In this document: positions 48,485 through 57,568 of the stretch, piece after piece
How positions within the stretch are numbered: position 1 is the stretch's first letter
Layout: each line of letters begins with the position of its first letter
Assembly: GCA_036389835.1 (NCBI GenBank)
Contig: DASVWC010000015.1
Location: 27,731-91,730, forward strand
Direction of reading: 5' to 3'
Length of the DNA: 64,000 nt
From: AC-37 sp036389835
Lineage (GTDB): Bacteria; Actinomycetota; Thermoleophilia; Solirubrobacterales; Thermoleophilaceae
Notes under the pieces: generated by a model
Databases searched by the model: none
Told to the model about the DNA's origin: nothing
Seen by the model: the letters and a program-made list of their open reading frames with translations, nothing else
Program-made: the position numbers and the translations under genes

Positions 48485-49675
48485 CTAGAGCCCGTACGAG
48501 CGCCCGATCACGTCGAGCATGATCTCGTCGGTGCCGGCGCCGATTCGGTTCAGCCGCATGTCGCGCCAGACGCGCTCGATGCCGTACTCCTTCATGTAGC
48601 CGGCGCCGCCGTGGATCTGGATGCACTCGTCGGCCACCTCGACGGCCACCCGCGACGCGTGCAGCTTCGCCATCGAGATCTCCCGCACGGGGTACTCGCC
48701 GTTGTTGAACCGCCAGGCGGTCGTGTAGACCATCTGCCGCGCCGACTCGATCTTCGTGGCCATCTCCGCGAACTTGTGGCGGATCACCTGGAAGTGGCCG
48801 ATCTCGCGGCCGAACGCCTTACGCTCGAGCGCGTACTCGCGCGTCTTGTCGAACGCCCGCTGCGCCCCCGCCACGCAGCCCGCCGCGCCGATCAGCCGCT
48901 CGCCCTGGAGCTCCCACATGATGTGGTAGAAGCCCTTGCCGACCTCGCCGAGGATCGCGTCGTCGGTCACGCGCACGTCGTTGAACGCCAGCAGCGCGGT
49001 GTCGGAGGCGTGCATCCCAAGCTTCTCGAGCTTCTTCTCGCGGATCACGCCCGGCAGGTCCATGTCGACCAGGAACAGCGTGAAGCCGTCGTACCCCTGG
49101 TCGGGGTCGGTCTTCGTGACGAGCACGATGAAGTCGGCCCGGTGCCCGTTCGTGATGTAGGTCTTCGACCCGTTGATGACCCACTCGCCGGTGCCCTCGT
49201 CGCGGACGGCGCGCGTGCGGATGCCGGCGACGTCGGAGCCGGCGTCGGGCTCGGTGATCCCGAGGCAGGAGATCTTCTCGCCCTTGATGCACGGCACGAG
49301 GTAGTCCTGCTTCTGCTGCTCGGTGCCGAACAGGTGGATCGGCGGCGTCGCCATGTCGGTGTGCACGGCGATCCCCATCGCCAGCCCGCCTGACCGCGCC
49401 GCGCCGATCTCCTCCGCGAGCACCAGGTTCGAGAAGTAGTCGCCGCCCTGCCCGCCGTACTCCTCCGGGTAGGAGAGGCCGAGGAACCCCAGCTCGCCCA
49501 TCCGCTTGAACACCCAGTCGGGGAAGGTCGTCTCCTCCCACTCCTCGGCGTGCGGGGCCAGCTCGGCCTCCGCGAAGCGCCGGATCGAGTCGCGGAGCTG
49601 GTCGTGCTCGTCGTTGAAGATGAAGTGGCGGCGCTTGCTGCCGTGGTCGGGCTTGAGGGTCTCTGCGGTGGTCAT
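48485..49675 (-). CDS. Acyl-CoA dehydrogenase (second paralogue)
   Basis: A 396-residue acyl-CoA dehydrogenase with CLGITEPDAGSDVAGI, NGSKTYITNGHRADFI, KLGMHASDTALLAFNDVRV, IHGGAGYMKEYGIERVWRD and GAGTDEIMLDV. It is similar to the enzyme at 45676 over its whole length, so the two probably arose by duplication and prefer different chain types. ATG at 49675 is used; longer starts run through a promoter region that carries an inverted repeat at 49694-49723. Confidence 0.94.
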   Translation of the reverse strand: MTTAETLKPDHGSKRRHFIFNDEHDQLRDSIRRFAEAELAPHAEEWEETTFPDWVFKRMGELGFLGLSYPEEYGGQGGDYFSNLVLAEEIGAARSGGLAMGIAVHTDMATPPIHLFGTEQQKQDYLVPCIKGEKISCLGITEPDAGSDVAGIRTRAVRDEGTGEWVINGSKTYITNGHRADFIVLVTKTDPDQGYDGFTLFLVDMDLPGVIREKKLEKLGMHASDTALLAFNDVRVTDDAILGEVGKGFYHIMWELQGERLIGAAGCVAGAQRAFDKTREYALERKAFGREIGHFQVIRHKFAEMATKIESARQMVYTTAWRFNNGEYPVREISMAKLHASRVAVEVADECIQIHGGAGYMKEYGIERVWRDMRLNRIGAGTDEIMLDVIGRSYGL

Positions 49676-49693
49676 CGCCGGAGCGTACACCCG

Positions 49694-49723
49694 AAGTGGG
49701 AAGTGGCGCTTCCTACTTCCCAC
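49694..49723. promoter_or_regulatory. Operator-like inverted repeat before the acyl-CoA dehydrogenase
   Basis: GTGGGAAGT (49696-49704) and ACTTCCCAC (49715-49723) form a perfect 9-bp inverted repeat 20 nt upstream of the dehydrogenase ATG. The stretch also aligns with 52210-52238 before the enoyl-CoA hydratase/carboxylase operon, sharing AGTGG, AAGTGGC, TCC and ACTT in register. It may be the binding site of a fatty-acid regulator; the regulator is not identified. Confidence 0.6.
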
Positions 49724-49751
49724 GATCCCGGCGTTTGGCAAGGAGCGCGAA

Positions 49752-49772
49752 TAGGTAATCTCTACCTATAAT
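49752..49772 (+). promoter_or_regulatory. PadR promoter/operator: TAGGTA-N5-TACCTA with TATAAT
   Basis: TAGGTA (49752-49757) and TACCTA (49763-49768) are perfect inverted repeats, and TATAAT (49767-49772) is a consensus -10 box overlapping the right arm. The -10 box also overlaps an ATG at 49771, so that codon cannot easily be the translation start; the transcript would begin near the ATG at 49786. A repressor bound here would cover the -10 box, which suggests autoregulation by the PadR protein. Confidence 0.6.
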
Positions 49773-49785
49773 GTCTACCCATACG

Positions 49786-50325
49786 ATGTTGACCAACGCG
49801 TCCGCGTCCGTGCTCGGCATGGTGGCCCTCGGCGCCCGCTCCGGCTACGAGATCCGCCGCTCGGCCGAGCGCTCGCTCCGCTTCTTCTGGGCGCTTGGCC
49901 CGCCCCAGATCTACGCGGAGCTGCGCCGGCTCGAGGACGCCGGGCTCCTGCGCGGCTCCGACGACGCGCGCGGGCAGCGCCCGCGCAGGACGTTCGAGGT
50001 CACGCGCGCGGGAGCGCGCGCGCTGCGCGAGTGGCTCGAGCGCGACGAGCCGGCGGCGCTCGAGCTCCGCGACGGCGAGCTGCTGCGCCTGTTCTTCGCC
50101 GACGCCCTGCCGCGCGCCGCGGCGGCCGCCCGCGTCGAGGTCGTCCGGCGCCGGTCGGAGCGCGCGCTCGCGCACTTCGAGGCCGAGATCCTCCCGCCCG
50201 CCGACCGCACCGCCGCGGCCGGGTTCGAGTTCCCCCGCGAGGTCGCCCGCTTCGGCGTCGAGCTGCACGAGTTCATCGCCGGCTGGTGCGAGCGCCTCGA
50301 GCGGCGGCTGGGGGAGGAGCGATGA
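49786..50325 (+). CDS. PadR family transcriptional regulator
   Basis: A 179-residue PadR-type winged-helix protein: SVLGMVALGARSGYEIRR is the family's N-terminal helix, FFWALGPPQIYAELRRLEDA and LLRGSDDARGQRPRRTFEVT are the recognition helix and wing, and the C-terminal helices (DGELLRLFFADALP, EFPREVARFGVELHEF) mediate dimerisation. I take the ATG at 49786 because the alternative at 49771 lies in a -10 box. Its end overlaps the SRPBCC gene (ATGA), as in the MarR pair at 26483. Confidence 0.9.
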   Translation: MLTNASASVLGMVALGARSGYEIRRSAERSLRFFWALGPPQIYAELRRLEDAGLLRGSDDARGQRPRRTFEVTRAGARALREWLERDEPAALELRDGELLRLFFADALPRAAAAARVEVVRRRSERALAHFEAEILPPADRTAAAGFEFPREVARFGVELHEFIAGWCERLERRLGEER

Positions 50326-50762
50326 CGCTCGTCCGCGCCACGGGCCAAGTCGGCGCACCGGCCGACCGCGTGTTCGGGTTCCTCGCCGACCTCGACCGCC
50401 ACCGCGCTCTGACCGACGGCGGCATCCAGATCCTCGACCTCGACGGCCCGGCCGGCGCGCGGACCGGCGGAACCGTCGAGCTGCGCGGGCCCGCGGGACT
50501 CACGCGGCGGGCGCGGACCCACGTCGAGGGCGCCGACGACCACGGCCGCCGCCTGTGGGGGAGGGCGGTGACCGAGCACGGGACGGAGGCCGAGCTCGAG
50601 TGGTCGCTGGCGCCGCGCCGGCACGGCACCGCCGTCACCGTGCAGATGCGCGTGCGCCCGCGCCACTGGCCGGACCGCCTGCTCCTGCGGCTCGGCGGAC
50701 GGCGGTGGCTGGTGCGCCGGCTAGCCGCGGCGATCGGCCGCCTCGGGGCTCTCAGCCGCTGA
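50322..50762 (+). CDS. SRPBCC family protein
   Basis: A 146-residue Bet v1-like protein: TLVRATGQVGAPADRVFGFL, DLDRHRALTDGGIQ, then strands GTVELRGPAGLTRRARTHVE and TEAELEWSLAPRRHGTAVTV; the C-terminal helix is Arg-rich (LLLRLGGRRWLVRRLAAAIG). Probably binds a hydrophobic ligand. Starts inside the PadR stop after GGGGGAGGAG, and its 3' end overlaps the convergent cupredoxin gene by 11 bp. Confidence 0.82.
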   Translation: MTLVRATGQVGAPADRVFGFLADLDRHRALTDGGIQILDLDGPAGARTGGTVELRGPAGLTRRARTHVEGADDHGRRLWGRAVTEHGTEAELEWSLAPRRHGTAVTVQMRVRPRHWPDRLLLRLGGRRWLVRRLAAAIGRLGALSR

Positions 50763-51420
50763 TCGACGCGACCGGCGACCAGTCCGTCGCCGCCGCCGGG
50801 TCGTCGAGTCGCCGCAACCGCGCGCGCACGGACCACGGCTGCTTCCTCTCCTGCGTCCGGAACGTGCCGCTCGCCGCGCGCTTGCCCGCTCGCCATCCGC
50901 GCCAGGGGCCGTCCCCGCGCCTGATCTCGACGTCGAAGCCGAGCCCCTCGGCCGGTACGGCGGGCGCCCACGTGACGCGAACCCGCCGTCGCCTCCGCAG
51001 GCGCCCGCTCGGCTTGGTCTCGGTCACGGTGCTCGCGCGCTCGAGCCGCGCCGCGACCGCGACGGTCCCGCGCATCTCCTTCGGGTGGACGCGGCAGAAG
51101 TAGCGGTGCGTGCCCGCCTCGAACGCCCGCTCGCGCGAGTCGCCCGGCCCGAATCCCGGGGGGTTCGCCGGGGTCTGGCCGTAAGTGCCGGTCATGTCCC
51201 ACAGCTCGTGGTCCTCGGTGGCGGTGTGGGGGACGAGCACGTCCGTGTTCGTCCAGCGGACGACGCCGGCGACGGCCACGGTGACGTCCCGCGGCTGGAA
51301 CGCCAGGTTGCCGGCGAACGGGTTCCCCTGCGCCTCGACCGTCGCCTGCGCGGCCGCGCCCGCCGGCGCCAGCGCCAGCAGCGCCACCCCCGCGGAGCAT
51401 GCGGCCCTCGCCCTCGTCAC
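50752..51420 (-). CDS. Secreted cupredoxin (plastocyanin-like) with basic C-terminal module
   Basis: A 222-residue exported protein with a signal peptide (ACSAGVALLALAPAGAAAQA). The cupredoxin fold is seen in VTVAVAGVVRWTNTDVLVPH (first His ligand) and HRYFCRVHPKEMRGTV (Cys, His, Met ligands of a type 1 copper site). The last ~90 residues form an Arg-rich fibronectin-III-like module (LRRRRRVRVTWAPAVPAEGL to SPVASISG). Electron carrier or copper-binding surface protein. GTG start. Confidence 0.85.
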   Translation of the reverse strand: MTRARAACSAGVALLALAPAGAAAQATVEAQGNPFAGNLAFQPRDVTVAVAGVVRWTNTDVLVPHTATEDHELWDMTGTYGQTPANPPGFGPGDSRERAFEAGTHRYFCRVHPKEMRGTVAVAARLERASTVTETKPSGRLRRRRRVRVTWAPAVPAEGLGFDVEIRRGDGPWRGWRAGKRAASGTFRTQERKQPWSVRARLRRLDDPAAATDWSPVASISG

Positions 51421-51483
51421 AGCCCCGGCGATGCTACGCCTGCGCGGCGCGCCGCGCGCAGCCTGCGCAGCGCGTGCGGCGGC

Positions 51484-51936
51484 TCAGCGCGAGCCGAACT
51501 GCACGGTCCAGATCGTCGCCTTGCCGCCCCGGTGCCGGCCCGAGGCGCGCCCGGCGCCCGCGTAGCGGAAGCCGCGGTCCATGATCACGGCGCGGTGGCC
51601 GCCGGAGTTCAGCCACATCCGGAACGTGGCGCTCACGGCCGCCCGCGTCCCCCGCCGCCACGCGAGGATCTCGCCCAGCCGCCTGTATTTGCTGCTCGCC
51701 TGGATGCGGCTGGCGTGGCCGAAGTAGTTGCCGCGCATCTGCTTCCACGAATAGCGCTCGGCCGAGCGGGTCAGGCTCTTCGACTTGCGGACGGCCGGCA
51801 GCCCGTGCTGGGTCCGGTACGAGTTGATCTTGGCCAGCATCTGGTCCTCGGCGGAACGGGCCGCGGACGCGGGCGCGGCGGGCACGAGCAGGCACGCGGC
51901 GAACGCGCACAGGACGAGCATCCGGAAGCGAGGCAT
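51484..51936 (-). CDS. Secreted CAP (SCP/PR-1) domain protein
   Basis: A 150-residue protein: signal peptide PRFRMLVLCAFAACLLVPAA, then a CAP domain with INSYRTQHGLPAVRKSKSLT, SWKQMRGNYFGHASR, GEILAWRRG, AVSATFRMWLNSGGHRAVIM and YAGAGRASG. It keeps the His of GHAS and the HR of the central motif but the second Glu is less obvious. Bacterial CAP proteins are cell-wall or lipid-binding proteins of mostly unknown role. Basic and rather Lys/Arg-rich. The 302-nt gap upstream (51937-52238) holds no gene I can support, only the hydratase operator at its far end. Confidence 0.87.
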   Translation of the reverse strand: MPRFRMLVLCAFAACLLVPAAPASAARSAEDQMLAKINSYRTQHGLPAVRKSKSLTRSAERYSWKQMRGNYFGHASRIQASSKYRRLGEILAWRRGTRAAVSATFRMWLNSGGHRAVIMDRGFRYAGAGRASGRHRGGKATIWTVQFGSR

Positions 51937-52216
51937 TTAGCGACTCCCTCGGTCGTGTAGCCGTCTATTCGGGTTCTTGGGTCTCTTCCCTGGCGCCTAC
52001 GGGGTGAGCTGTCGGGCTCGCGCGATGCGCTACGGACACGGCATTGCGTCCGATTCGCCCCGGCCGGCTGACTGCTCCGGCAATTGGTTCCCCCGATCGG
52101 CCGGACTGGGCATCCGACCAACTCGGCGGGCGCGACTATACCGTGGTTATCCGACGGACAAACCGCTGGCGCGGAGGCGCTCGGCGACGCGAGCGGACGC
52201 GATCCGTCAGAGTGGC

Positions 52217-52234
52217 AAGTGGCACGTCCCACTT
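52217..52234. promoter_or_regulatory. Operator-like palindrome before the enoyl-CoA hydratase gene
   Basis: AAGTGGCACGTCCCACTT is an 18-bp palindrome with one mismatched symmetric pair, ending 4 nt before the ATG at 52239. It is flanked by AGTGGC on the left and resembles the sequence upstream of the acyl-CoA dehydrogenase at 49694. So close to the ATG, it implies a very short leader and direct control of initiation. Confidence 0.6.
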
Positions 52235-52238
52235 ACCG

Positions 52239-53021
52239 ATGGCCTACGAGAAGCTCAGCTACAGCGTCGACGGCGCGATCGCCACGATCGCCCTGGACGA
52301 CCCCGACACGCGCAACTCGCTCTCCGACGCGATGCTCGGCGACCTGATCGCCGCCTTCGAGGCGGCGGGCGCCGACGACGCGGTGCGCTGCGTGGTCCTC
52401 GCCTCCACGCACGAGAAGGTCTTCTCGTCGGGCGGCAACGTCGCGCAGTTCGCCGGCGACACCCCGCTCGTGCACCGCCACTTCGGCACGGAGAAGTTCG
52501 TGCGGCTGTTCCGGCTGATCGGCGAGCTCGGCAAGCCGTCGCTGTGCGCCGCGAACGGCCACGTGCTGGCGGGCGCGCTCGGCGTGGCGCTGGCCTGCGA
52601 CCTGGTCGTCGCGAAGGACTCCGCCAGCTTCGGCACGCCGGAGATCAACCTCGGCCTGTTCCCGTTCATGATCATGGCGCTGATCTACCGCAACGTTCCG
52701 CGCAAGACGGCCAACGAGATGCTGCTGCTCGGCGAGCGGATGACGGCCGCCGAGGCGAAGGAGGCCGGCATCGTGAACCGCGTCGTGCCCGCGGGCGAGT
52801 TCGACGCCACGGTGGCGGAGCTGGCCGGGAAGCTCGCGTCGAAGTCGCCGGTCGTCATGCGGCTCGGCAAGAACGCCATGTTCCGCCAGCAGGACATGGG
52901 TCTGCAGGAGGCGCTCGAGTTCCTCCAGTCGCAGCTCACGATCGAGCTGTCGACCGAGGACGCCGTCGAGGGCGTGACCGCGTTCTTCGAGAAGAGGGAG
53001 CCGCAGTGGAAGGGACGGTGA
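52239..53021 (+). CDS. Enoyl-CoA hydratase/isomerase family protein
   Basis: A 260-residue crotonase: AIATIALDDPDTRNSLSDAM, FSSGGNVAQFAG (first oxyanion strand), NGHVLAGALGVALACDLVVA (second) and FGTPEINLGLFPFMIM, which retains the family's first catalytic Glu region. Likely hydrates a 2-enoyl-CoA. ATG at 52239 with the palindrome just upstream. Overlaps the carboxylase start (GTGA), so the two proteins are translationally coupled. Confidence 0.9.
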   Translation: MAYEKLSYSVDGAIATIALDDPDTRNSLSDAMLGDLIAAFEAAGADDAVRCVVLASTHEKVFSSGGNVAQFAGDTPLVHRHFGTEKFVRLFRLIGELGKPSLCAANGHVLAGALGVALACDLVVAKDSASFGTPEINLGLFPFMIMALIYRNVPRKTANEMLLLGERMTAAEAKEAGIVNRVVPAGEFDATVAELAGKLASKSPVVMRLGKNAMFRQQDMGLQEALEFLQSQLTIELSTEDAVEGVTAFFEKREPQWKGR

Positions 53022-54580
53022 CGGGCAGCTCGATCCTCCGCCCGCTGGTCGACGACCTGCGCGAGCGCCGCGAGCGGATCAAGCTCGGCGGCGGCGAGGA
53101 GAAGATCGCCAAGCAGCACGAGCGCGAGAAGCTGACGGCGCGCGAGCGGCTCGACCTGCTGATCGACGACGGCACGTTCGTGGAGCTCGGCATCCACGGG
53201 CGTCCGCACTTCTCGCAGAAGGCGATGGAGGGGGTCGAGGCTCCGGCCGACGGGGTCGTGACGGGCTACGGGCGCGTGGACGGCCGCCTGGTCGCCGTCG
53301 CGGCGTACGACTTCACGGTGATGGCCGGCTCGATGGGCATGACCGGCGAGCTGAAGGTCGCGCGCCTGCGCGAGATGGCGCTGAACAAGCGGATGCCGAT
53401 GATCTGGCTGCTCGACTCGGCCGGCGCCCGGATCCAGGAGGCGGTGGGGAGCCTCTTCGCCGGGAGCGGCCACCTGTTCCGCGAGGAGGTCACCGCCAGC
53501 GGCGTGATCCCGCAGATCGCGGCGCTGATGGGGCCGTGCGCCGCCGGGACCGCCTACATCCCGGGCCTCGCCGACTTCGTCCCGATGGTCAAGGGCCGCG
53601 GGTCCATGGCGCTCGCCGGGCCCTACCTCGTGAAGGCGGTCACCGGCGAGGACGTGACGCAGGAGGAGCTCGGCGGCTCGAAGGTGCACTGCCGCAAGTC
53701 CGGCGTCGCCGACCTCGAGTGCGCCGACGACGAGGAGTGCATCCAGGCGATCAAGGACTACCTCTCGTTCTTCCCCTCGCACTGCGAGGAGCCGCCGCCG
53801 ATCCAACCGACCTCGGACCCGGTCGACCGCATGGACGAGGACCTGCTCGAGGTCCTGCCGGAGTCGAACCGCAAGCCCTACGACATGTACGAGCTGATCA
53901 GGCGGATCGTCGACGACGGCTTCTACTTCGACATGAAGCCCCAGTTCGCGAAGACCGTGATCACCTGCTTCGCGCGCATGAACGGCCGGCCGGTCGGGAT
54001 CGTCGCGAGCCAGCCCAAGCAGCTCGGCGGGATCCTCGAGAACGACTCGGCCGACAAGGCCGCGCGCTTCGTGAACCTATGCGACGCGTTCGGGATCCCG
54101 CTCGTGTTCCTCCAGGACGTGCCGGGCTTCATGGTCGGCACGAAGGTCGAGCAGGCGGGCATCATCCGCCACGGCGCGAAGATGCTCTACGCGGTCTCGC
54201 GCGCGACGGTCCCGAAGATCACCGTCGTGGTGCGCAAGGCCTACGGCGCCGGCTACTACGTGATGAACGGCAAGGCGTACGAGCCCGACCTGATCGTCGC
54301 CTGGCCGACCGCCGAGATCAGCGTGATGGGGGCCGAGGGCGCCGTGAACATCATCATGCGCCGGGCGATCGAGGAGGCCGACGACCCCGACGCCAAGCGC
54401 GCCGAGCTGGTGGCCAACTTCCAGAAGCTGATCGACCCGTACGTGCCGGCCGGCAACGCGATGATCGACGACATCATCGACCCGCGCGAGACCCGGCCGG
54501 TGATCGCGCGCGCCCTGGAGATGGCGGAGCGCAAACGCGTGGACCGGCCGTGGAAGAAGCACGGGGTGATGCCGGTATGA
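53018..54580 (+). CDS. Acyl-CoA carboxylase carboxyltransferase (beta) subunit
   Basis: A 520-residue carboxyltransferase of the propionyl/acetyl/methylcrotonyl-CoA carboxylase family: RIKLGGGEEKIAKQHEREKL, LIDDGTFVELG, LDSAGARIQEAVGSLF, MGPCAAGTAYIPGLADFVPM, GILENDSADKAARFVNLCDA, VFLQDVPGFMVGTKVE and GAGYYVMNGKAYEPDL. It transfers CO2 from carboxybiotin to an acyl-CoA. GTG at 53018 overlaps the hydratase stop; a GTG at 53006 is an alternative. The biotin carboxylase partner is not in the window. Confidence 0.94.
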   Translation: MTGSSILRPLVDDLRERRERIKLGGGEEKIAKQHEREKLTARERLDLLIDDGTFVELGIHGRPHFSQKAMEGVEAPADGVVTGYGRVDGRLVAVAAYDFTVMAGSMGMTGELKVARLREMALNKRMPMIWLLDSAGARIQEAVGSLFAGSGHLFREEVTASGVIPQIAALMGPCAAGTAYIPGLADFVPMVKGRGSMALAGPYLVKAVTGEDVTQEELGGSKVHCRKSGVADLECADDEECIQAIKDYLSFFPSHCEEPPPIQPTSDPVDRMDEDLLEVLPESNRKPYDMYELIRRIVDDGFYFDMKPQFAKTVITCFARMNGRPVGIVASQPKQLGGILENDSADKAARFVNLCDAFGIPLVFLQDVPGFMVGTKVEQAGIIRHGAKMLYAVSRATVPKITVVVRKAYGAGYYVMNGKAYEPDLIVAWPTAEISVMGAEGAVNIIMRRAIEEADDPDAKRAELVANFQKLIDPYVPAGNAMIDDIIDPRETRPVIARALEMAERKRVDRPWKKHGVMPV

Positions 54581-54590
54581 CGCCAGGACC

Positions 54591-54678
54591 CTGCAAACCT
54601 TCGCCCGGCTGCGTCATCGGTCGCTCGCGTGCATTCGCACGCCACGCTCCCTGCTTCCTCGCCGGGCTCGGTTTTCGC
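54591..54678. repeat. 88-nt dispersed structured element, copy B
   Basis: Collinear with 5451-5538. Stem AAACC (54595-54599) with GGTTT (54670-54674); second stem GCCCGGC (54603-54609) with GCCGGGC (54661-54667), perfect; inner hairpin GCGTGC-ATTC-GCACGC (54627-54642). The second stem differs from copy A at paired positions on both sides, so base pairing is kept. It separates the carboxylase gene from the BKACE gene on the same strand. Confidence 0.8.
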
Positions 54679-54704
54679 GCCCTGGACGTCATCCCGGAGG
54701 TCAA

Positions 54705-55643
54705 ATGAGCCGCTTCGAGGACCCGGTCGTGATCACGTGCTCGATCTCCGGCGCGGTCGCCAACCGCGACCAGTGCCCGGCGATCCCCTACACGCCCGAG
54801 GAGTACGCGGCGGAGGCGCGCCGGATCGTGGACGAGGGCGGCGCGATGATCCACATCCACGCGCGCACGCCCGACGGCACGCCGTCGTACGAGGTCGAGG
54901 ACTTCCGCGCGATCACCGAGGCGATCCACGACGCGGTCGACGACGTGATCGTCAACTACTCGACCGGGGCGGTCGGCGTCCCGATCGAGAAGCGGATCGA
55001 GTACCTGCGCGAGCTCAAGCCGGACATCGCCGCGCTGAACATGGGCTCGATGAACTACGCGAAGTACTCGAAGCGGCGCCGTGACTTCGTCTTCCACACC
55101 GTCTTCGAGAACTCGTTCGAGACGATCATGACCTTCCTGAAGGCGATGAACGAGCTGGGCATCCGGCCCGAGCACGAGTGCTTCGACTCGGGCCACATCG
55201 CCAACCTCGACCCGCTGATCGACATGGGCCTGCTCGAGGAGCCGCTCCAGATCTCGTGCGTTATGGGCGTGACCGGCGGCATCCGGCCGAACGCGCGCAA
55301 CCTCGCTCACATGTCCGAGCAGATCCCCGGCGGCCCGCGCGGCCCCAACAACTGGGGCGTGATCGGCATCAGCCGCGAGCAGTGGCAGCTCGTGGCGGCG
55401 GCGCTCACGCTCGGCGGCAACATCCGCGTGGGGCTCGAGGACAACTTCTACCTGCCCGACGGCGAGATGGCCCGCTCGAACGGCGATCTGATCGCGAAGG
55501 CGCGGCAGATGACCGAGGACGTGGGCCGGCGCCCGGCGACCGTGGCCGAGGCGCGCGAGCTGCTGGGGACGCCCAAGCGCGACGGGGCGGAGGTCTCGCG
55601 CCGCGACGTGCTGCGCCACCCGATCGAGTCCGCGGAGGCCTGA
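54705..55643 (+). CDS. BKACE family (DUF849) beta-keto acid cleavage enzyme
   Basis: A 312-residue TIM-barrel enzyme: ITCSISGAVANRDQCPAIPY at the N-terminus, AMIHIHARTPDGTPS with the zinc-binding His50 and His52, NYSTGAVG, MNYAKYS, FDSGHI and VGLEDNFYLPDGE. BKACE enzymes cleave a beta-keto acid with acetyl-CoA to give acetoacetate and a CoA thioester. ATG preceded by GGAGGT. Followed after 3 nt by a CoA transferase and then a MerR regulator, a probable catabolic operon. Confidence 0.92.
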   Translation: MSRFEDPVVITCSISGAVANRDQCPAIPYTPEEYAAEARRIVDEGGAMIHIHARTPDGTPSYEVEDFRAITEAIHDAVDDVIVNYSTGAVGVPIEKRIEYLRELKPDIAALNMGSMNYAKYSKRRRDFVFHTVFENSFETIMTFLKAMNELGIRPEHECFDSGHIANLDPLIDMGLLEEPLQISCVMGVTGGIRPNARNLAHMSEQIPGGPRGPNNWGVIGISREQWQLVAAALTLGGNIRVGLEDNFYLPDGEMARSNGDLIAKARQMTEDVGRRPATVAEARELLGTPKRDGAEVSRRDVLRHPIESAEA

Positions 55644-55646
55644 GCC

Positions 55647-56872
<1,226 letters not shown>

Positions 56873-56876
<4 letters not shown>

Positions 56877-57568
56877 GCACCGTGCAGGCCAACGGCCTCC
56901 TGCGCATGCGGGAGCTCTCCGCCCGCAGCGGCGTGAGCGCCGGCACGATCAAGCACTACCTGCGCGAGGGCCTGCTCCCCGAGCCCGTCCGCACCTCGCG
57001 CAACATGGCCTACTACCCGCCCGACTTCGTGGAGCGCATCCGCCTGATCAAGCAGCTCCAGGAGGAGCGCTTCATGCCGCTCAAGGCGATCAAGCGCGTC
57101 ATGGACGAGGACCCGGAGCGCACGCGGGCGCTCGTGGAGCTCGAGGACCGCGTGATCGAGCGCGCCGCGGCGGGGGAGGAGTCGCGCGTCAGCGCCGCCG
57201 AGCTGCGCCGCCGCTACGAGGTCCCCAGGGAGGTGCTCGACCGCCTCGCCGAGCTCGAGATCGTGAGCCCCACCGCTCGCGGCTACTCGCCGACCGACGT
57301 GAAGATCGTCGAGGCGATCGCCCGCTTCCGCGCCGGCGGCTACGACGAGCGGATCGGCTTCACCGTCTACGACACGCTGCGCTACCGGCGCGCGCTCGAG
57401 GAGCTGGTCGAGGAGGAGGTGGAGGTGCTGATGGGCCGCCTGGCCGGCGAGATGGACACCGACCGCGCGCTCAGGCTGATCGACGACGGGCGCGAGCCGC
57501 TGAACGACCTGATCGCGGCGCTGCACTCCAAGCTGCTGCTGGCGGAGCTGAAGCGCCGGCGCGGCTAG
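56873..57568 (+). CDS. MerR family transcriptional regulator
   Basis: A 231-residue regulator: GLLRMRELSARSGVSAGTIK, HYLREGLLPEPVRTSRNMAY is the MerR helix-turn-helix and wing, VERIRLIKQLQEERFMPLKA the linker helix, followed by a second region (SAAELRRRYEVPREVLDRLA) and a helical effector domain. It probably controls the CaiB/BKACE/carboxylase genes upstream. GTG start overlapping the CaiB stop. The stop overlaps the ceramidase stop on the other strand by four bases. Confidence 0.88.
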
